A stretch of 64,000 bases of DNA from Litoreibacter albidus. GTDB taxonomy: Bacteria > Pseudomonadota > Alphaproteobacteria > Rhodobacterales > Rhodobacteraceae. The position numbers were made by a program, and so were the translations under genes. Every line of letters starts with the position of its first letter. The first letter of the stretch is position 1. The notes beneath the pieces are model-generated. The model saw only the letters and a list, made by a program, of their open reading frames with translations. It had not been told where the DNA came from and did not search any database. The stretch is taken from NCBI RefSeq assembly GCF_900107015.1, contig NZ_FNOI01000001.1, positions 808,501 to 872,500 on the forward strand. Reading direction: 5' to 3'. Positions 53,909 to 62,575 of the stretch are shown here, in pieces.

Positions 53909-56377
53909 ATGGGTCTGATTTTCAAATGGTTGCTGCGGCTTTTCATGCTGCTGTCGTTGCTTGCAGCACTGGCGGTAACCGCAGTTTACTACCTCGCATC
54001 GCGGTCCTTGGTGGATTACGAGGCGGACTACACAGTGCCCGCAATCACCGGACCGGTGGAGATTATACGCACCAATTCCGGAGTCCCGCATATTTTCGCC
54101 GATGCGGATGAGGACGTCTATTACGGGCTCGGCTTCGCTCACGCGCAAGACCGTCTGTGGCAGATGGTCATGCTGCGGCGCACCGCTCAGGGACGATTGA
54201 GTGAAATTTTCGGGGAGCGCACGCTCAACGTCGATAAGCTGATCCGCAGGCTTGATCTCTACGGGCTGGCGCAACGTTCGGTCTCGGCGCAGGACGCAGA
54301 GACAAAATCCGCGCTGGAGGCTTACTCCGCAGGCGTTAACGCGTGGCTAAGGATTGTGAACGAGGATGCGTTAGGACGTGGCGCGCCCGAGTTCTTCGTG
54401 TTCTCGCCCAAGATCGCCCCGTGGCAACCCGCAGACAGCATTGCCGTGATCAAGATCATGGCGCTGCAACTCTCTGGCCATCTGGAGGAAGAGGTCGTGC
54501 GCGCGCGGGCGTCGTTGTTGTTGCAGCCGGAGCGGGTGCGCGATTTGCTACCGGATACCCCGGGGCAAGGCATAGCCGCGCTAGACTATGCGGCGATGAT
54601 GCAAGGCCTAGGCCTGCCGCGTTACGCCGCGAACACCAGTGGGCCGAAGGACCCGCTCTCCCCCTTCCCAGAGCGCGAGCTTGCTGGCGCGTCCAACGCG
54701 TTCGCCGCCGCACCAGAACGCTCCGCCGCGGGCGGTACATTGCTGGCCAACGATCCGCATCTGGGGCTGTCTGCCCCGTCGATCTGGTATCTGGCACGGC
54801 TGGACCTGTCATCCGGCGGTGTTATCGGCGGCACTATTCCGGGCATGCCTGTGGTGCTGACGGGCCGCTCCGACAAGGTGGGTTGGGGGCTTACGACCGC
54901 CTATGTCGATGACCAAGACCTCTTTATCGAGAAGCTGAACCCAGAGAACGCCAACGAGTATCTGACGCCGGACGGCTACAAACCCTTCCGCACGGCACAG
55001 TCGATCATCGAAATCAAAGATGCCCCGTCGCAAACGATTAACATGCGCTGGACCGAGAATGGCCCGATCCTGCCGGAGACGCATTACAACCTTGGCACGA
55101 TCACGCCCTTGGGGCATGAGGCGGCGCTGAGCTGGACGATGCTGACGGATAAGGACACCTCCATTCAGGCGGCGCTCAAACTTATGCGCGCCAGCACCAC
55201 CGAGGAGGTGATCGCCGCCGCCGTCGACTATGTGGCCCCTGCGCAAAACCTGACAATTGTGGATCAGGACGGTATCGCGCTGAAGACCATTGGCCACGTA
55301 CCGCGCCGCCACCCCGCGCATCAATCGCGCGGGCGCATCCCGTCGCAAGGCTGGCTGGCGCAAAACCGCTGGCTTGGGGTGATGCCCTATGCATCCAACC
55401 CCGAATTCACCCGCCCCGCTGGCGGCATTCTGGGCAACACCAATAACAAGGTGATAGAGCGCCCCTTCCCCGACCATGTCAGCTACACCTATGGCGACAC
55501 GCAGCGTGTGCAGCGCTGGCGGCGGCTGATGCTGAACCGTCAGGTCCACACCCGCGATAGCTTTGTCGAAGCACAGCTTGATACGGTGTCTTTCACGGCA
55601 CGCGCCATGCTCCCGCTCATCGCGGCCGATCTGTGGTTCACGGGCGAAGCCGCGCCAGAAGGCACGCCGGAGCGTCTGCGCCAACAGGCCCTAGAGATCA
55701 TGGCCCAGTGGAACGGTGAAATGTCGGAGCATCTGCCAGAGCCGCTGATCTACGCCGCATGGCTGCGCGCGTTGCAGTCGCGCTTGATCCGCGATGAGCT
55801 GGGGCCGTTGGAGAGCGAGTTCACCCATGTGGAGCCGCTGTTTCTAGAGCGCGTGTTCCGCGATGCCGATGGTGCGGGCGTGTGGTGCGATATCTTGCAG
55901 TCCGCGCCGGTAGAGACCTGCACAGATATCTCCCGCTTGGCGCTGGATGACGCGCTGGTTTGGCTCAGCGAGAAATATGGCCCCGCCATTGAAAGCTGGC
56001 GTTGGGGCGATGCGCATGAGGCGACACATGATCATCAGGTGCTTGGCAAAATTCCGTTGCTGTCCGCAGTGGTGAACATCCGGCAATCGACGTCGGGGGG
56101 CGACAACACGCTGATGCGTGGCCGCACGTCGGGCAGCGGGCCGGAGCCGTTCCAGAACGTCCATGCGGCGGGCTACCGTGGGGTCTATGACTTCGCCGAT
56201 CCCGACAGCTCTTTGTTCGTGATGGCGACTGGCCAATCCGGTCACCCGCTGTCGCGGCACTACGATGATCTGGGTGTTTTGTGGCGGCGCGGCGAATATA
56301 TACCGATGTCGCTGGACCCTGAACTCGCACGCGCGGGATCCGTGGGTACAATCACGTTGACGCCTGCCTCTGAGTAG
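53909..56377 (+). CDS. Penicillin acylase-family hydrolase
   Basis: 822 aa Ntn-hydrolase. A membrane or signal segment lies at about 6-30. Alpha chain with GVPHIFADADEDVYYGLGFAHAQDRLWQM. The autocleavage site is before the nucleophilic Ser in ELAGASNAFA (about residue 270), as a GA-Ser-N junction where most relatives have G-Ser-N. The beta chain contains TLLANDPHLGLSAPSIWY. Family members cleave amide bonds of beta-lactams, N-acyl homoserine lactones or acyl-peptides, so quorum quenching is possible but unproven. Confidence 0.88.
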   Translation: MGLIFKWLLRLFMLLSLLAALAVTAVYYLASRSLVDYEADYTVPAITGPVEIIRTNSGVPHIFADADEDVYYGLGFAHAQDRLWQMVMLRRTAQGRLSEIFGERTLNVDKLIRRLDLYGLAQRSVSAQDAETKSALEAYSAGVNAWLRIVNEDALGRGAPEFFVFSPKIAPWQPADSIAVIKIMALQLSGHLEEEVVRARASLLLQPERVRDLLPDTPGQGIAALDYAAMMQGLGLPRYAANTSGPKDPLSPFPERELAGASNAFAAAPERSAAGGTLLANDPHLGLSAPSIWYLARLDLSSGGVIGGTIPGMPVVLTGRSDKVGWGLTTAYVDDQDLFIEKLNPENANEYLTPDGYKPFRTAQSIIEIKDAPSQTINMRWTENGPILPETHYNLGTITPLGHEAALSWTMLTDKDTSIQAALKLMRASTTEEVIAAAVDYVAPAQNLTIVDQDGIALKTIGHVPRRHPAHQSRGRIPSQGWLAQNRWLGVMPYASNPEFTRPAGGILGNTNNKVIERPFPDHVSYTYGDTQRVQRWRRLMLNRQVHTRDSFVEAQLDTVSFTARAMLPLIAADLWFTGEAAPEGTPERLRQQALEIMAQWNGEMSEHLPEPLIYAAWLRALQSRLIRDELGPLESEFTHVEPLFLERVFRDADGAGVWCDILQSAPVETCTDISRLALDDALVWLSEKYGPAIESWRWGDAHEATHDHQVLGKIPLLSAVVNIRQSTSGGDNTLMRGRTSGSGPEPFQNVHAAGYRGVYDFADPDSSLFVMATGQSGHPLSRHYDDLGVLWRRGEYIPMSLDPELARAGSVGTITLTPASE

Positions 56378-56403
56378 ATTGAGCTAGACCCGTTCGAGCT
56401 GCT

Positions 56404-57687
56404 TTACAGCTTCTCGAACTGGCCTTTCTGCGTAGCATTCCACGTGACGGTGATCTTGAATCCGGTCTCTGTTTGCTCTTCGCTGTCGACAACCTCTTGC
56501 CCGAACAGCCACGCACGCGCTTTGCCGTCTGCGTAGCCGAGGTCCAGAACCTCGGTCACCGACCCTGCCCGCAATAGCGTTGAGACAGCATCCAGCAAAT
56601 CATCCACACCTGCGCCGGTCACGGCAGAGGTCAGGAACAAGGCGTCGTTGCGGTCGGCCTTGTTGGATGCTGACAGCAACATATCCTCGTCAAGCTGGTC
56701 GCATTTGTTCCAGACTTCCAAAACGGGCACGTCTTTGTCGACCCCAAGGTCGGCCATGATCTGGCGCACGTCGCGGGCTTGGCCTTCTGACTCCGAATGC
56801 GAAATGTCGCGCACGTGCAGGATCAAATCCGCACTCAGCACTTCTTCCAGTGTCGCGCGGAACGCGGCCACAAGCTGGGTCGGCAGGTCGGAGATGAATC
56901 CAACCGTGTCCGACATGATGACTTCCAACCCGTCCGGCAACTCGACGGAGCGCATAGTCGGGTCAAGCGTGGCGAAGAGCATGTCTTTGACCAGCACATC
57001 AGCGCCGGTCAGTCGGTTGAACAATGTGGATTTTCCGGCGTTCGTATAGCCCACCAAGGCCACCACCGGATAAGGTATCTTTGCGCGTGCAGCGCGGTGC
57101 AACTCGCGGGTTTTGACCGTCTTTTCTAGCTGGCGACGGATGCGCACGATGGCGTCGTCAATGGCGCGCCTATCGGCCTCGATCTGGGTTTCGCCCGGAC
57201 CACCAACAAAGCCCAAGCCGCCGCGCTGTCGCTCCAAGTGCGTCCAAGCGCGCACCAGTCGGGTGCGCTGATAGCTAAGCGCTGCCAGTTCAACCTGAAG
57301 CACGCCCTCGCGGGTCGCCGCGCGGTCCGAAAAGATTTCCAAAATCAGGCCGGTGCGGTCAAGAATTTTGACGCCCCATTCCTTCTCCAGATTGCGCTGC
57401 TGTACGGGCGACACTGGACCGTCGATCAGGACCAACTCTACCTCGGCGTCGTGAAACCGGGTTTTCAACTCCGCGATCTTGCCCGTGCCGAACAGCGTCC
57501 CTGCTTTGACTTTCGGCAAAGGCACAACTTCAGAGCCCGCGACCTCTAGTCCGGGCAAGGCGTCTGCAAGGGACACGGCTTCGGCAAGCGCATAGCTCGC
57601 GAGCCTGCGCGCCTTCACGTCTTTAATGTCGGGATGGATTACCCAAGCACGGGTAAGGCCGGCTTCCTCAGTTTCAAGAATTCTCTT
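56404..57687 (-). CDS. hflX: Ribosome-associated GTPase HflX
   Basis: 427 aa from a GTG at 57687, lying within the last codons of hfq (14-nt overlap). Longer upstream frames overlap hfq and have no family similarity. N-terminal HflX domain ([48 protein letters not shown]). The G domain carries [16 protein letters not shown] (G1), [10 protein letters not shown] (G3) and NKCD (G4). Splits stalled ribosomes under stress. hfq-hflX linkage is widely conserved. Confidence 0.93.
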   Translation of the reverse strand, partial: KRILETEEAGLTRAWVIHPDIKDVKARRLASYALAEAVSLADALPGLEVAGSEVVPLPKVKAGTLFGTGKIAELKTRFHDAEVELVLIDGPVSPVQQRNLEKEWGVKILDRTGLILEIFSDRAATREGVLQVELAALSYQRTRLVRAWTHLERQRGGLGFVGGPGETQIEADRRAIDDAIVRIRRQLEKTVKTRELHRAARAKIPYPVVALVGYTNAGKSTLFNRLTGADVLVKDMLFATLDPTMRSVELPDGLEVIMSDTVGFISDLPTQLVAAFRATLEEVLSADLILHVRDISHSESEGQARDVRQIMADLGVDKDVPVLEVWNKCDQLDEDMLLSASNKADRNDALFLTSAVTGAGVDDLLDAVSTLLRAGSVTEVLDLGYADGKARAWLFGQEVVDSEEQTETGFKITVTWNATQKGQFEKL

Positions 57688-57913
57688 CACCGTCGTAAAG
57701 GTTGATCGGTTGGGACGGCATGATGGTCGAAATGGCATGCTTATAGACCAGCTGGGATTGACCATCGCGGCGCAAGAGCACGCAGAAGTTGTCGAACCAA
57801 GTGATCACGCCTTGCAGCTTGACGCCGTTGATCAGGAAGATTGTCACCGGAATTTTGGTCTTCCGGACGTTATTCAGGAATGCATCTTGTAGGTTTTGCT
57901 TATCAGCGGCCAT
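57674..57913 (-). CDS. hfq: RNA chaperone Hfq
   Basis: 79 aa hexameric RNA-binding protein pairing sRNAs with mRNAs. Sm1 region [25 protein letters not shown] and Sm2 region [14 protein letters not shown], with N-terminal [13 protein letters not shown]. The C-terminal tail is short, as in other alphaproteobacteria. Position in ntrX-trkA-trkH-hfq-hflX is conserved. It is the expected partner of the candidate sRNA at 40043-40119. Confidence 0.97.
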   Translation of the reverse strand: MAADKQNLQDAFLNNVRKTKIPVTIFLINGVKLQGVITWFDNFCVLLRRDGQSQLVYKHAISTIMPSQPINLYDGEENS

Positions 57914-58076
57914 TTTTTATTGCCTTTTTTCTTGCGCGTGGTTTGCGAGTGCCAGCCGAACTGACACCTGTCCGTGATGAAATGTCAGTATGTCTTGGGA
58001 ATTATTTGACGTCCAGCCCAGAAATTGAGGTTTTATTGCGACGATACGGCGCAAACACACTGCCGCCGCTGACCGT

Positions 58077-59624
58077 TTATCGCCGCCAGAAGTCCGGATT
58101 AAACAGCGCGATGATTGCAAGAGTTTCCATGCGCCCCAAGACCATCGCGCCGATCAACACCGCCTTGGCCTCCACGGTCAGATTTGCGTAAGCCAAGCCG
58201 CCGTCCAGTGCCACGTGAACCAAGGGGCCGGTGGTCGATAATGCGGCCAGTGCCAGCACCACAGATTCGTCGAACCGCAGGCCCGACAGCGCCAAGGTCA
58301 CAACCACACCGGAAATCGACAAGGCGAACAGCATGAAGAAAATCCATGCAATAAAAGCGCCCTCGCGGCGCATCCCACGCCCCAAACGCCCGCCACTGCC
58401 GATAGAGGACGGATGCACCAGCCGCTCCATCTCTCGGACGCCGTGTTTGTAAAGCGCGTAGAAGCGCAACAGTTTCACGCCCCCTGCCGTCGTGGCGACG
58501 CCACCGCCCATGATCGCCATGCCCGCCAGCACAAGGCCGGGTGTTGGCAGCGCGGACCAGTCGCGCGCGGTTTCCCAATCGCTGGAGACAAAGCCCGTGG
58601 TGGTCAAAAATGACAAAACCGTAAACAACGCCCCCCAGAGCGCACGCACCGCCGCTAAGGCGTCGCTTTCTTCATTGATTTCGATCGCCCCGATGAAATG
58701 GCGCAGCCACAACGCCAACGGCACGGCCAACAAAAAGCACAGCGCCACGCGCATCTCAGGGTCAAGGCGCAGGGTTGCGAAGTAGTGTTTGTCAAACGGC
58801 AACCACACCACCTGTCGGGTCACGGCGATAAAGAGGAACGCGAAAACAATCACCTCGCCAGGGACTGATATGCCCATATCGACCATTGTGCGCAGCGGCA
58901 AAATCCCGCTGGTCGACATCGTTGCCATCGCGATCATCAACCCGTTGAAGCTTCCGGCGCCGGTGATGATCTGCAAAAGCCAGATGATGAGCGTGAGCGA
59001 GACATAGATCGGCACGATCTTGGAGGTATAGCGGGCGACGCGTTGGTTCGGCTCTGTCGCGCGGGCCAGTTGTGCGCCGGAGCCCGGCAACCCGCCTGTT
59101 GATGCTGTGGGGCGCAACACCTCGAATCCGCCCAGCGTCATCGGGGCCAAGACCGCGACGGCGGACACAATGACCAAAAGCCCGCCGAACCAGCCCACCA
59201 ACCCGCGCCACAAATGGATCGGATCGGGCACCAGTCGCGGGGTGTCAAAGATCGACGCGCCCGTGGTGGTGATGCTCGACACCATCTCGAAGTAGGCGTT
59301 GAAGAACGACATGGACGGGCGGGCTTCGTGCAAGGGCACGGCCAACATCACCGGCAACACCAAATAGGCCGCCACCAGAGTCAGCAGTTGGCTGCGGGCC
59401 ACATTGCGGATCGGTTGGCGAAACGTGGCCAGAGCAACCAGTGCTGCCAGAACGGAGAACAACACCGCCCCGTAAAAGAACGGCTGTGCCACGCGGTGCT
59501 GGTTCAACGCGAAGGCGTGAATAGCAGGGAGCAGCATTGCCACGGAACCCGTCGCCATAAGCTGCACCAAAAGCGGCAACCTGAGCAGCACCGGAAGCGT
59601 CGTGACTGTGACCCCGCGTCCCAT
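58077..59624 (-). CDS. trkH: Potassium uptake protein TrkH
   Basis: 515 aa inner-membrane potassium channel subunit with four pore repeats, whose filter-like segments are visible as SSITTTGASIFD, MATMSTSGILP, FLTTTGFVSSDWE and ALSTTGPLV. Numerous hydrophobic segments. Works with TrkA, whose gene ends 3 nt upstream. The 163-bp gap to hfq downstream holds no other gene. Confidence 0.95.
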   Translation of the reverse strand: MGRGVTVTTLPVLLRLPLLVQLMATGSVAMLLPAIHAFALNQHRVAQPFFYGAVLFSVLAALVALATFRQPIRNVARSQLLTLVAAYLVLPVMLAVPLHEARPSMSFFNAYFEMVSSITTTGASIFDTPRLVPDPIHLWRGLVGWFGGLLVIVSAVAVLAPMTLGGFEVLRPTASTGGLPGSGAQLARATEPNQRVARYTSKIVPIYVSLTLIIWLLQIITGAGSFNGLMIAMATMSTSGILPLRTMVDMGISVPGEVIVFAFLFIAVTRQVVWLPFDKHYFATLRLDPEMRVALCFLLAVPLALWLRHFIGAIEINEESDALAAVRALWGALFTVLSFLTTTGFVSSDWETARDWSALPTPGLVLAGMAIMGGGVATTAGGVKLLRFYALYKHGVREMERLVHPSSIGSGGRLGRGMRREGAFIAWIFFMLFALSISGVVVTLALSGLRFDESVVLALAALSTTGPLVHVALDGGLAYANLTVEAKAVLIGAMVLGRMETLAIIALFNPDFWRR

Positions 59625-59626
59625 CG

Positions 59627-61003
59627 CTAGAAAAAGTCGACCGACACCTGCAACAGGCGTTCGACTTCCGGAACGTCGGCGGTGAGTGCGAAGATGACGA
59701 TGGTGTCGCCTTCCTCCACCCGCGTGCCGCCCTCTGGGCGCACCACTTTCTTGCCCTTCTGGATCGCGCCAACCAGCACGCCCTCAGGAAAGTTGATGTC
59801 GCGGATGGGTTGCCCTGCTATGGGAGAGGTGGACAGCACTTGCGCCTCGATAACCTCCGCCTCCGCGTCCCCGATGGAATAGATCTGGCGCACGCGGCCA
59901 TGGCGGATATGGCGTAGGATCGACGACACGGTTGTCGCGCGCGGGTTGATGTAGGCGTCCACGTCAAGGGGGCCAAGCAGCGGCACCAACGTCGGGTCAT
60001 TGACCAAGGCAATCGCCATTGGGCAACCTTCTGCCTTGGCGCGCACGGCGGCCAAGAGGTTGGTTTTGTCGTCGTCGGTCACACATAGCACCGCGTCGGC
60101 GCGTTTGATGTTGGCCTCATTCAACAGGTCAGCACTCAGCCCGTCGCCGTGTAGCACAATCGTGCGCTCCAACACGTTCGCGGCCCGCTCCGCGATGGTG
60201 CGGTTCTTCTCGATCACCTTGGCGCGAACGCGCTCAGTACGCGCTTCCAAGGCTTGGGCCACGGCTAGCCCCACGTTGCCGCCGCCGATGATGACAACGC
60301 GTTCCTGCTTGGACTGGGTTTTGCCGAAAATTTCCATGGCGCGGGGGACGTCTTCGCGGTGGGTGCAGAGGTAAATCTGGTCCCCGCTAAACAGCTGATC
60401 ACCCGGATCAGGAGCAAACAGGTTCCCGTCGCGACGCACTCCGACGACCACCGCGCGCAGGGTCGAAAACAGCTCCGTCAACTGGCGTAGGGGCGTGTTC
60501 AAAACGGGGCAGTCGTCTTCTAGCTGGATGCCCAAAAGCTGTGCCTGACCTGACAGGAAGTTTTCTGTGTCAAATGCCGCAGGGTCCGCCAACCGTTGAA
60601 GCGCGGCTTCCGCGACTTCCTTCTCTGGGCTGATCACCACGTCGATGGGCATGTGGTCGCGGCGGTAAAGGTCCGAGTAGATCGCCGTCAGGTAGCTTTG
60701 GGACCGCAGCCGCGCGATCTTGCGCGGCACGGAGAACGCGGAGTGCGCAACCTGACAGGTGACCATGTTCACCTCGTCCGAATAGGTCGCCGCGATGATC
60801 ATATCAGCGTCGCGCGCACCCGCGCGGTCCAGCACGTCGGGGTAGCTTGCGAAGCCTGTGATGCCTTGCACGTCGAGTGTTTCGGTCGCGCGGGCGACGA
60901 GTTCTGGGTTGTTGTCCACGACGGTCACGTCGTTTTTCTCGCTCGACAGATGGCGGGCGATTTGCCAGCCAACTTGCCCTGCCCCGCAGATGATTACTTT
61001 CAT
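59627..61003 (-). CDS. trkA: Trk potassium-uptake regulatory subunit TrkA
   Basis: 458 aa cytoplasmic protein with two RCK (TrkA-N/TrkA-C) modules. N-terminal NAD-binding VIICGAGQVGWQIARHLS, and second VVIIGGGNVGLAVAQALE near residue 233. Gates TrkH by nucleotide binding. Separated from ntrX by a terminator-like hairpin, so trkAH may be transcribed from its own promoter at 61004-61129. Confidence 0.96.
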   Translation of the reverse strand: MKVIICGAGQVGWQIARHLSSEKNDVTVVDNNPELVARATETLDVQGITGFASYPDVLDRAGARDADMIIAATYSDEVNMVTCQVAHSAFSVPRKIARLRSQSYLTAIYSDLYRRDHMPIDVVISPEKEVAEAALQRLADPAAFDTENFLSGQAQLLGIQLEDDCPVLNTPLRQLTELFSTLRAVVVGVRRDGNLFAPDPGDQLFSGDQIYLCTHREDVPRAMEIFGKTQSKQERVVIIGGGNVGLAVAQALEARTERVRAKVIEKNRTIAERAANVLERTIVLHGDGLSADLLNEANIKRADAVLCVTDDDKTNLLAAVRAKAEGCPMAIALVNDPTLVPLLGPLDVDAYINPRATTVSSILRHIRHGRVRQIYSIGDAEAEVIEAQVLSTSPIAGQPIRDINFPEGVLVGAIQKGKKVVRPEGGTRVEEGDTIVIFALTADVPEVERLLQVSVDFF

Positions 61004-61086
61004 CGGATTATCCCCGGTTCTTGGAGTGTTAAGCCATGGCAGATGGGCGCGCGTGGGTCAATTGGATAGCACGTTGCACACCAAAA

Positions 61087-61112
61087 GACCGCGCGTCGCC
61101 GCGCGGCCTTTT
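61087..61112. terminator. Intrinsic terminator after ntrX
   Basis: GACCGCGCG (61087-61095) and CGCGCGGCC (61100-61108), nine pairs including one G-T, with a 4-nt loop. T-rich flanks lie on both strands (TTTT on each side). Read on the minus strand it lies 18 nt after the ntrX stop and before trkA. Confidence 0.75.
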
Positions 61113-61129
61113 AACATACTGTAAACGGC

Positions 61130-62551
61130 TTACTCGGTGCCCGTCTCGGCCAGGTCACCGTCTTGCACCTGCGCCACACGGGCGCCCGCCTTGTTGGACG
61201 TTACCACGCCCAAGGACTTCAGCTTACGGTGAAGCGCGCTACGCTCCATCCCGACGAAGGCGGCTGTTCGCGAGATATTGCCGCCAAAGCGGTTGATCTG
61301 CGTCATCAAGTATTCGCGCTCAAACAACTCGCGGGCTTCACGCAGTGGCAGCGTGGCAAGGTTGCCGCCAATGGTCACGCCGCTTTCGCTCTCTACCGCG
61401 CCGTCGGATTGCGGCAGCTCTTTCGCCTCGATGTCGCCCTTGTCAGGACCAAGGATCAGCACCCGTTCAATCACGTTTTTCAGCTGACGGATGTTGCCAG
61501 GCCAATGCATGGTTTGCAGCAAAGTCACCGCGTCGTCGGCCAGTTTGCGCAGCGGCAAGCCCTGCGTGGTATGAAAGGTCTCAATGAAATAGGACGCCAG
61601 CGTCGGGATATCCTCGCGGCGGTCCTCCAAGCTGGGCACCGCAATCGGGACGACGTTCAAGCGGTGATACAGCTCCTCGCGGAAGGTGCCCGCAGCGATG
61701 GCTTCATCAAGGTTGCGGTTGGTAGAGGAAATCACCCTCAGGTCAACGCGCACATTGTCCTTGCCGCCAACCCGTTGAAATTGCTGCTCCACCAGAACCC
61801 GCAGGATTTTAGATTGGGTGCCAAGGGGCATGTCGGCCACTTCGTCGAAGAACACGATGCCGCCGTGGGCTTGCTCCAGCAGGCCCGGCTCCACGCCGCG
61901 TTCCTTGCTTTCGCGCCCGAACAGCAGTTCTTCCATGCGTTCCGGCTCCACTGTGGCACAGTTGATGGTGATGAACGGCGCGTGGGAGCGGTTCGAATGG
62001 GCGTGGATATAATGCGCCGCCACGTCCTTGCCGGACCCCGCGCCGCCCGTCAACATAACCCGACCGTTGGAACCGGTGACCTTGTCGAGCTGCGCTTGCA
62101 GGGCCTTAAAGGCGGAGCTTTCGCCAATTGTCTCGGACGCCACAGCGTCACCGCGCTTTAGCTTGATGTTCTCACGACGCAGGCGGGACGTCTCCATGGC
62201 GCGGGTGATAACCACCATCAACTGATCAATGTTGAACGGCTTTTCGATAAAGTCGTAAGCGCCTTGCTTGATCGCGGCGACGGCGATCTCGATGTTGCCG
62301 TGGCCCGAGATAATCACAACCGGCACATCCGGATTGTCGCGCTTGACCTGCTTGAGGATATCAATGCCGTCCATCGCGCTGTCTTTCAGCCAGATGTCGA
62401 GGATCATCAGCGCCGGCGGCTCCGCGTTGATTTCTGCCATGCAGGCGTCGGATGTCCCCGCAAGCCGTGTGGTGAACCCCTCGTCCTTCAAGATATCCGA
62501 GATCAATTCTCGAATGTCGCGTTCGTCGTCTACGATCAGAATATCGCCCAT
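61130..62551 (-). CDS. ntrX: Response regulator NtrX lacking the GAFTGA loop
   Basis: 473 aa NtrC-class regulator. Receiver with phospho-acceptor D52 (MILDIWL) and FIEKPFN. AAA+ domain with Walker A GGAGSGKD (169-176) and Walker B VFFDEV (233-238). C-terminal Fis-type helix-turn-helix (INRFGGNISRTAAFVGMERSALHRKLKSL). The sigma-54 contact loop GAFTGA expected near 212-217 is replaced by RESKERGVEP. It therefore probably acts without sigma-54, as known for Rhodobacter NtrC. Partner of NtrY, 24 nt upstream; controls nitrogen and redox/respiratory genes in alphaproteobacteria. Confidence 0.95.
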   Translation of the reverse strand: MGDILIVDDERDIRELISDILKDEGFTTRLAGTSDACMAEINAEPPALMILDIWLKDSAMDGIDILKQVKRDNPDVPVVIISGHGNIEIAVAAIKQGAYDFIEKPFNIDQLMVVITRAMETSRLRRENIKLKRGDAVASETIGESSAFKALQAQLDKVTGSNGRVMLTGGAGSGKDVAAHYIHAHSNRSHAPFITINCATVEPERMEELLFGRESKERGVEPGLLEQAHGGIVFFDEVADMPLGTQSKILRVLVEQQFQRVGGKDNVRVDLRVISSTNRNLDEAIAAGTFREELYHRLNVVPIAVPSLEDRREDIPTLASYFIETFHTTQGLPLRKLADDAVTLLQTMHWPGNIRQLKNVIERVLILGPDKGDIEAKELPQSDGAVESESGVTIGGNLATLPLREARELFEREYLMTQINRFGGNISRTAAFVGMERSALHRKLKSLGVVTSNKAGARVAQVQDGDLAETGTE

Positions 62552-62575
62552 ATTTCTGCTCCTTATAGCGGCTCT

